Below are positions 59,741 to 64,000 of a stretch of DNA of 64,000 bases, in pieces. Under the pieces are notes generated by a model that was not told where the DNA came from, ran no database searches, and was given only the letters and a program-made list of their open reading frames with translations. This DNA comes from Yimella lutea. GTDB lineage: Bacteria > Actinomycetota > Actinomycetes > Actinomycetales > Dermatophilaceae. The translations under genes were made by a program, and so were the position numbers. How positions within the stretch are numbered: position 1 is the stretch's first letter; every line of letters begins with the position of its first letter. The stretch is from assembly GCF_006715095.1 (NCBI RefSeq), contig NZ_VFMO01000001.1:1984001-2048000 (forward strand). The letters are read 5' to 3'.

Positions 59741-60295
59741 GGTCACACCATCGACGTCCAGCTTGACCAGGGGTTGCACCGGCACCTGTCCTGCAGCAAC
59801 GGCGGGTCGTGGCACCAGCGCTTCGACGTCGTCAGTTACCCCGGTCATCTGGTCTTCTCCGGTGACATGGGTAGCTTCATCTTCCGCCGCGAAACCGACA
59901 TGTTCGCCTGGTTCCACTCAGCCACCATCGAACGGCTGTCAGCCGATTACGTCGGACAGAAGGTCCAGGCCGGTCAGGGCAAGGAGTTCTCGCCGGGGGT
60001 GTTCCGTGATCTCGTGAACACGATCCGTGACGACTGGGCTGAGTGCGGCTACGACGACCAGTACCCCGAGGAGTTCGCTGAGGCGTTCGACGAGGACGGG
60101 TACGCGCACATCACGTTCAAGGAGGAGGCGCACGAGTTCCTGCGCGGCCTCAGCGTCGGCCCGCACGAGAAGACCGAGTGGTACGAGTACAACCTCGACG
60201 GCTACAGCTTCCAGTTCATCTGGGCTTTGCGAGCGATGCGCTGGGCGATCTCGACGTACTACGAAATGCGTGAGCCGTTGGGGGTCGCCGAATGA
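59717..60295 (+). pseudogene. 5'-truncated phage/plasmid-type protein
   Basis: The frame opens after a stop at 59714 and encodes GHTIDVQLDQGLHRHL, WHQRFDVVSYPGHLVFSGDM and GSFIFRRETDMFAWF, a conserved stretch of a protein family widespread on actinobacterial phages and plasmids (function unknown), to a normal C-terminus (AMRWAISTYYEMREPLG). The original start and box are missing, replaced by the IS481-like relic. A TTG at 59774 or GTG further in might allow weak expression. Confidence 0.7.
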
Positions 60296-60333
60296 CGCTC
60301 GGCTGCATCTGGACCGACGGCACGCATCACTGA
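60292..60333 (+). CDS. Thirteen-codon coupling ORF
   Basis: ATG 60292 overlaps the previous stop (ATGA) and the frame (MTLGCIWTDGTHH) ends in TGATG, sharing bases with the M50 start at 60333. It bridges the gap so ribosomes can pass from one gene to the next without a new ribosome-binding site. It may be only a translational device. Confidence 0.4.
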   Translation: MTLGCIWTDGTHH

Positions 60334-60833
60334 TGCCGACCGTCCGGGTCCGCTGGGTCGGATTCGTCGCCCTCCTGGTGGTGCTTCTTGTCGTGGGTGC
60401 GTTCATCGGAACGCTTCTCGACCCGGACGGCAGCACCTGGGGGTTCGCGGTGGTCTTCGCCGGCACCTATCTGCTGCTCGTGCTCGTGCACGAGGTCGGG
60501 CATGTGCTTCCTGGGTGGTTCTTTGGGATGCGCTGGGCGAACCTGACCTTCCAGTTCGGCGCGTCTGTCCGGTCCGAGCATCGGGACGGTCGGGACCGCA
60601 CGCCCTCCGAGCAGTTGTGGATCAGCCTTGCAGGGCCGGGTCTGCACATCGCTGCGGCCAGCCTCGGTCTCACCGTGTTCGACCGGAACGGACTCAGCTT
60701 CGCCGCCTGGGTCGGTTGCCTGTTCGCGCTGTTCGACGGTGTCGCCAACTTGCTGCCGTCCGGCCGACGTTCCGACGGATGGAAGGCGGTCGCAGCACTG
60801 GCGGACATCGCCCGTCGCACCGTCCGGACATGA
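60333..60833 (+). CDS. M50-family membrane metalloprotease, short
   Basis: A 166-residue membrane protein. LVHEVGHVLPG has the HExxH zinc motif near residue 55 and NLLPSGRRSDGW near 145 the NxxPxxxxDG motif, giving a minimal site-2 protease core with about four membrane spans. It is much shorter than the M50 protein at 52023. The end of the gene contains the box for the next gene (60814-60823), and its stop overlaps the next ATG (ATGA). Confidence 0.85.
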   Translation: MPTVRVRWVGFVALLVVLLVVGAFIGTLLDPDGSTWGFAVVFAGTYLLLVLVHEVGHVLPGWFFGMRWANLTFQFGASVRSEHRDGRDRTPSEQLWISLAGPGLHIAAASLGLTVFDRNGLSFAAWVGCLFALFDGVANLLPSGRRSDGWKAVAALADIARRTVRT

Positions 60834-61369
60834 CGATGTATAGGCGCGCCGTCTGCGCCACCTGTCGACGGATGGGAAGTCGTTGCGAGCACCCGAAGGT
60901 TGTCGTCGGAACGAAGTGGCGTGCGCCGCGGCGCTCGAACGATGCCGCGTGGCAACGGATCGCTGCCGGTGAAGTGCTCTGGGACCGGAAGGCGATCGAC
61001 GCCAAGTCCTCCTCCGAGGTTGCCCGGCGTGACCGCATCCGCGAGGCACGACGCACCCACCTTGATCCGTCGACGATCCGCGAGATCCGACGCTTCGTCA
61101 AGTGCTGCGGGGGTTCCCTGCATCACCCGGCTCGACTCAAGGTGACGCTCACCGTGCCTGGCGCCGACCACCTGGCCGACACGGACCTTGCCCGCCTAGT
61201 CGATCTGCTCGTGCGCCTCGGTGACGACGTCCCGTTCGTGGTCCGGGTGAAGGGCGAGGGCGCCGAACGTTTGCTGAACGTCTTGCCGGCGGAGCGAGCT
61301 GTCCGCTGGGCGACCCAACCGGTCGTCACGATCAAGCCGCGTCCTAACGGAAGGGTTCGTCATGGATGA
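60830..61369 (+). CDS. Unknown protein with N-terminal Cys pairs
   Basis: A 179-residue basic protein. A zinc-site-like VCATCRRMGSRCEHP opens the protein and KCCGG appears mid-way. The C-terminal half (ADTDLARLVDLLVRLGDDVP) is a helical domain. No family recognised. ATG 60830 is 6 nt after a GTCGCACCGT box that lies inside the preceding coding sequence. Confidence 0.75.
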   Translation: MTMYRRAVCATCRRMGSRCEHPKVVVGTKWRAPRRSNDAAWQRIAAGEVLWDRKAIDAKSSSEVARRDRIREARRTHLDPSTIREIRRFVKCCGGSLHHPARLKVTLTVPGADHLADTDLARLVDLLVRLGDDVPFVVRVKGEGAERLLNVLPAERAVRWATQPVVTIKPRPNGRVRHG

Positions 61370-61571
61370 GAAGGACGTCGTCTTAGAGACCGCTTCGATC
61401 CGCGACACGATTGCCCGCGCGATCTGCTGGACGGTCGGGCATGACGACCGCCCCGGAACCGAGGAGTGGAACGCCGAAGATCCTGACGGACAGACGCTGG
61501 TGATCACCCGCCGTGTCATCCTCTGCGCCCGCTGCTTCAAGACGCTGCACAACCTGTCCGATCTCGACTAA
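61362..61571 (+). CDS. Small unknown protein, 69 residues
   Basis: No family recognised; contains ILCARCFKTLH, a possible metal-binding Cys pair, and an acidic N-terminus. The start ATG 61362 overlaps the previous gene by 8 nt, so it is co-translated. A box for the next gene begins 7 nt after its stop. Confidence 0.68.
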   Translation: MDEKDVVLETASIRDTIARAICWTVGHDDRPGTEEWNAEDPDGQTLVITRRVILCARCFKTLHNLSDLD

Positions 61572-61594
61572 CAAGCGCGTCGCACCGTACCGAC

Positions 61595-61819
61595 ATGGAA
61601 CCCGTCATCAGCATCGTCATGTGCGCCGAGCGCCCGGAGTGGTTCGTCAACGCTCGGCCCGAGTTCATGCTCGCCGCATCCTGCACCTGCGGGTGGAGGA
61701 GCATCGAGTTCAGTGAGCGCGAAGCCCAGCGCACAGCTGAGGTTTACCGTGACCGGTTCTGCGTGGATCGCCCCCGTCCTGCGCTGCGTACGCCGACGAA
61801 GACGACGACCGACCGCTGA
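61595..61819 (+). CDS. Small unknown protein, 74 residues
   Basis: No family recognised. Contains ASCTCGWRSIEFSER, like short phage zinc-ribbon proteins (CxCGW), and a basic Thr/Arg-rich tail. ATG 61595 is 6 nt after a GTCGCACCGT box (61579-61588). Confidence 0.72.
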   Translation: MEPVISIVMCAERPEWFVNARPEFMLAASCTCGWRSIEFSEREAQRTAEVYRDRFCVDRPRPALRTPTKTTTDR

Positions 61820-61877
61820 ACGAGTCCTCTGCGCTCTGCCCGGAGCGGTTCCGGGACTGAATCGAGGAGGAACACCC

Positions 61878-62069
61878 ATGAGCTGCCTGTCCGACTACTA
61901 CGCCGCCAAGGACGCCGAGCAGAGCGACGGGTCGGTGGACTGGAGCCAGGTCCCGGCCCGCAACGGTGGGCGCAAGATCACCGACCACCCGCAGGACTGC
62001 GCCTGGTGGAAGGACGAGGATGACCCCCAGGTCGCCCACCGCAACGCCAAGTTCGGCGGAGGGGACTGA
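61878..62069 (+). CDS. Small acidic protein, 63 residues
   Basis: No family recognised. The sequence is polar (DYYAAKDAEQSDGSVDW, DHPQDCAWWKDEDDPQ). It has a strong ribosome-binding site (GAGGAGGA, 6-7 nt before ATG 61878) and no box, so it is likely the second gene of the unit starting at 61595. Confidence 0.7.
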   Translation: MSCLSDYYAAKDAEQSDGSVDWSQVPARNGGRKITDHPQDCAWWKDEDDPQVAHRNAKFGGGD

Positions 62070-62105
62070 CGTGCCGCCGATGGTCTTCTCCGTCAAGCAC
62101 GACTG

Positions 62106-62231
62106 ATGGCGACCGACCGTCGGACGAGCCCGCTGCGGTACCCCGGCGCTATTGCCCGAAGCACGCTCGGCCCAGGGGCGGCGATAAGCCCGTCACGCCG
62201 CCGTGGTCGGTGGTCCATGCTCACAGGCTGA
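62106..62231 (+). pseudogene. 5' relic of a Dam-type methyltransferase gene
   Basis: A 41-codon frame begins MATDRRTSPLRYPGAIARS. TSPLRYPG is the signature start of D12-class adenine methyltransferases and matches the intact copy at 62848 (NNRWTSPLRYPGGK). The rest is unrelated, so only the 5' end remains. It runs antisense into the next gene. Confidence 0.55.
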
Positions 62232-62469
62232 GTTCGTCCTCATCCTTCTCGGCCTGCGGTACGGACGCCAGCAGGGCTGCAAGCCTCCTTTTTCTGCGCC
62301 GTTCGAGCTCAACTCCGATCTTGCGGTCGAGATCGACGCTCGACAGTGATGCTTGGTCCTTGAACTCGTTCCTCAGCAGCCATTTCCGGGCTTGCTCGTG
62401 GGATATGTCGAGCTTTTTCGCGACCCGCTCCACGGCCTTCTCGAACTGGATCGTCCCGATGTTATGCAT
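62221..62469 (-). CDS. Small basic helical protein, 82 residues
   Basis: No family recognised. IQFEKAVERVAKKLDISHEQ looks like a short helix-turn-helix-type region, followed by a basic stretch (ELERRRKRRLAALL) and an acidic end. GAGGA lies upstream of ATG 62469. Lower GC than its surroundings, with no box; it seems to be a separate insertion that disrupted a methyltransferase copy. Confidence 0.55.
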   Translation of the reverse strand: MHNIGTIQFEKAVERVAKKLDISHEQARKWLLRNEFKDQASLSSVDLDRKIGVELERRRKRRLAALLASVPQAEKDEDELSL

Positions 62470-62584
62470 AGTGATCATCCTCGAATGGTTTTGTGCGGCA
62501 GCGATATTCGCTGTCCGATGCTCCGAGTGTGGACGCACTGAACGGAGCAGAGCAAGTCTTCGCAGGCGTCGGGGAAGACCAATC

Positions 62585-62618
62585 TCGCGTTTCGACTCGT
62601 TTATGAGCCGAAACGCGA
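62585..62618. terminator. Hairpin in the spacer before the 62685 gene
   Basis: Perfect 10-bp arms TCGCGTTTCG (62585-62594) and CGAAACGCGA (62609-62618). It lies upstream of the box at 62669 and may end a transcript from either side. Confidence 0.5.
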
Positions 62619-62684
62619 ATCTCACCATTCGAACGGTCTGTAGCTACCCGTGAAGCGACATCCGGCCCGTCGCACCGTAGCTGT

Positions 62685-62855
62685 ATGACCATCACGATCA
62701 GTATTACGTGCGACGACTGCGGCGAGTCCGCTGAGACCTCGAGTGACATTACGGCCGGCGTCAACGAAATCGAGTCGGCGATCGACCCTGGCTGGGTTCA
62801 TTCGACCGAGTACGACTACTGCCCGGACTGTGTTCCGTCGCACGAGGATGAATAA
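62685..62855 (+). CDS. Small Cys-rich acidic protein, 56 residues
   Basis: A 56-residue protein with two Cys pairs, TCDDCGES near the start and YCPDCVPS near the end, likely a zinc ribbon. ATG 62685 is 6 nt after a GTCGCACCGT box (62669-62678). Its 3' end overlaps the start of the dam gene by 8 nt, so the box also drives dam. Confidence 0.72.
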   Translation: MTITISITCDDCGESAETSSDITAGVNEIESAIDPGWVHSTEYDYCPDCVPSHEDE

Positions 62856-63750
62856 TCGCTGGACCAGCCCGCTGCGCTACCCCGGCGGGAAGGTCCGCAT
62901 GGCTCCGTTCCTCGCCGGCGCCTTTGCGGCGCAGTGGTCCGTTATGGACATCGAGATCTTCCTCGAGCCGTTCGCCGGCGGACTCGGTGCCGGACTGAAG
63001 TTGCTAGAGCAGGATGCTGTCGACGAGCTGTGGTTCGCCGAGAAGCACCCGGCGTTGGCCGCGTTCTGGCAGGCCGTCATCGAGCAACCCGATGAGCTGA
63101 TCGCCGCGATCCGGTCGACGACACCGACGCTTGAAACGTTCTACGCCGCCCGTGAACTTGTGGGATCGCCCATCGGCGCCGACCGCCTGGATCTGGCGCG
63201 ATCCGCGCTCGTGCTCAACCGATGTTCACGCTCGGGCATCATCGCCTCGAATGTCGGACCGATCGGCGGGAAGACCCAGAAGGGCCGGTGGACGGTCGCC
63301 TCCCGATGGAACGCCGACGGACTGGTCGACCGCATCACCCGGATCGCCGCGGTGAGCGACCGGATGCGGTACCTGGGCACGGACGCCATCGGCTGCATCG
63401 CAGATCTGAATGGATCGGGTATCGAGGATGAGGTGTTCCTGTTCGTCGACCCGCCGTATGTCCGCGAAGGCAACCGGCTCTACGCCAACGGGTTCGCTGC
63501 GGACGACCATCAGGCGCTGGCTGACGCGCTCAACGACTGCCCGGCGCACTGGATGCTGACCTACGACGACGAGCCGCTGGTCGCTGACAGCCTGTACCCG
63601 GACCGCCGCATTGTCGAGTTCGAGATCCCGCACACGGCCAACCGGGCACGCATCGACACGGAGTACCTGGTGCTGTCCGACGGCGTGATGGTGCCGGAGT
63701 CGTTCGAGCCGGTGCCTGGTAGCCGGGTGCGCTGGCTGGGCGCGGCCTGA
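62848..63750 (+). CDS. dam: D12-class DNA adenine methyltransferase (Dam/DpnM-like)
   Basis: A 300-residue N6-adenine methyltransferase. WTSPLRYPGGKVRMAPFLA is the AdoMet-binding start, FLEPFAGGLGAGL the FxGxG-like motif, and VDPPYVREG the catalytic DPPY near residue 202. It is unaccompanied by a nuclease, so it is probably an orphan methylase protecting the element or marking its DNA. ATG 62848 overlaps the upstream small gene. A 5' relic of a second copy lies at 62106. Confidence 0.93.
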   Translation: MNNRWTSPLRYPGGKVRMAPFLAGAFAAQWSVMDIEIFLEPFAGGLGAGLKLLEQDAVDELWFAEKHPALAAFWQAVIEQPDELIAAIRSTTPTLETFYAARELVGSPIGADRLDLARSALVLNRCSRSGIIASNVGPIGGKTQKGRWTVASRWNADGLVDRITRIAAVSDRMRYLGTDAIGCIADLNGSGIEDEVFLFVDPPYVREGNRLYANGFAADDHQALADALNDCPAHWMLTYDDEPLVADSLYPDRRIVEFEIPHTANRARIDTEYLVLSDGVMVPESFEPVPGSRVRWLGAA

Positions 63751-63835
63751 CCGGCAGGAGCGCCGATCCGCCGCCGCACGGCAGCAATCCGTGCGACAAC
63801 CGCCGCTTCCGGAGCGATCGTGCCGGTCCACGCGC

Positions 63836-63845
63836 GTCGCACCGT
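63836..63845 (+). promoter_or_regulatory. Distal box before the last gene
   Basis: An exact box. CAC stands at the 6-nt position. GTG 63909, 63 nt on, has GAAGG ten nt before it and starts the next gene, giving another leader-type arrangement. Confidence 0.55.
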
Positions 63846-63908
63846 GTCGAGCACGAACAGTTCCATCGACGCGGTCGCTGGTCGCGTCCAAACGAAGGCA
63901 CACCTTTG

Positions 63909-64000
63909 GTGACAACTCAGACGAAGTCCCCGGCCCCTGTCAGCACCCAGACCACGCAGGTCGTCGACCTCGTCCGTGACGCCTACCTCGCCCACGAGGG
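63909..64000 (+). CDS. Unknown gene, 3' end beyond window
   Basis: The frame opens with GTG 63909 (VTTQTKSPAPVSTQTTQVVD in shortened form) and continues to the window edge, 30 codons visible. Too short to identify. The TTTxT-type N-terminus resembles other core genes here. Confidence 0.5.
   Translation, partial: MTTQTKSPAPVSTQTTQVVDLVRDAYLAHE

Noticed and set aside
12031..63845. Reading the GTCGCACCGT box as an unusual ribosome-binding site
   Set aside because: It has no complementarity to the anti-Shine-Dalgarno end of 16S rRNA, and four distal copies are followed by purine-rich sites near the start codon.

Overview
This is GC-rich actinobacterial DNA: codon use is strongly GC3-biased, GTG starts are common, transcripts look leaderless, and the insertion sequences are IS3 and IS481 types. 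It reads as a large plasmid or phage-plasmid-like element carrying accessory cargo. No capsid, terminase or tail genes are visible. No tRNA or rRNA gene was recognised.

Layout. (i) 1-9.4 kb, minus strand: a compact biosynthetic operon. It encodes a DRE-TIM aldolase, a fumarylacetoacetate-hydrolase-fold enzyme, an SDR, an adenylation-carrier didomain, an asparagine-synthetase-like amidotransferase, a stand-alone adenylation enzyme, a carrier protein, a P450 and a thioesterase cut by the window edge. (ii) 9.8-11.2 kb: a decayed IS3 element. (iii) 11.3-22 kb, mostly minus strand: an element core block with a secreted transglycosylase, RIIB and RIIA, NAD-dependent DNA ligase, a macro-domain protein, a WGR-PARP ADP-ribosyltransferase and small unknowns. 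(iv) 22.1-24.1 kb, plus strand: a RecB-like nuclease ORF and an unknown. (v) 24.3-28 kb, minus strand: an overlapping operon ending in a divergent sigma-70-like factor, headed by a MinD/ParA-like protein with a degenerate P-loop. (vi) 28.1-30.5 kb: a TnpB element, then an AT-rich gene-free island flanked by long inverted repeats, a good replication-origin candidate. (vii) 30.5-39.4 kb, plus strand: a TOPRIM/helicase-type replication protein, a secreted HNH nuclease, unknowns and a second TnpB element. (viii) 39.7-47.1 kb: a type I restriction-modification operon, a lone type I-E-like CRISPR repeat and a HEPN/Abi-like gene. (ix) 47.2-54.1 kb: more core genes, interrupted by an IS481 element carrying a MerR gene and by an IS3 element. 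(x) 54.1-59.7 kb: a chromosomal-style cassette (MarR, EamA exporter, kinase, VOC, CGNR regulator, MFS) with gene relics at its edges. (xi) 59.7-64 kb: core genes again, including an M50 protease and a Dam-type methyltransferase.

The main discovery candidate unites the core regions. An identical 10-mer, GTCGCACCGT, occurs at least 32 times between 12.0 and 63.9 kb (plus two one-mismatch copies) and never in the biosynthetic operon. In 27 cases (26 exact copies and one mismatch copy) it ends exactly 6 or 7 nt before a start codon with no Shine-Dalgarno sequence, on both strands. This is the geometry of a -10 element on a leaderless transcript, with CACCGT in the TANNNT position. Where the box lies farther away (41-70 nt), a Shine-Dalgarno-like sequence appears before the start. 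The genes of the sigma operon, the restriction system and the imported cassette lack the box. The simplest model is that host polymerase transcribes the sigma operon and the element's own sigma factor then activates a box-defined regulon covering DNA repair, ADP-ribosylation, replication, RIIA/RIIB and, apparently, both TnpB nucleases.
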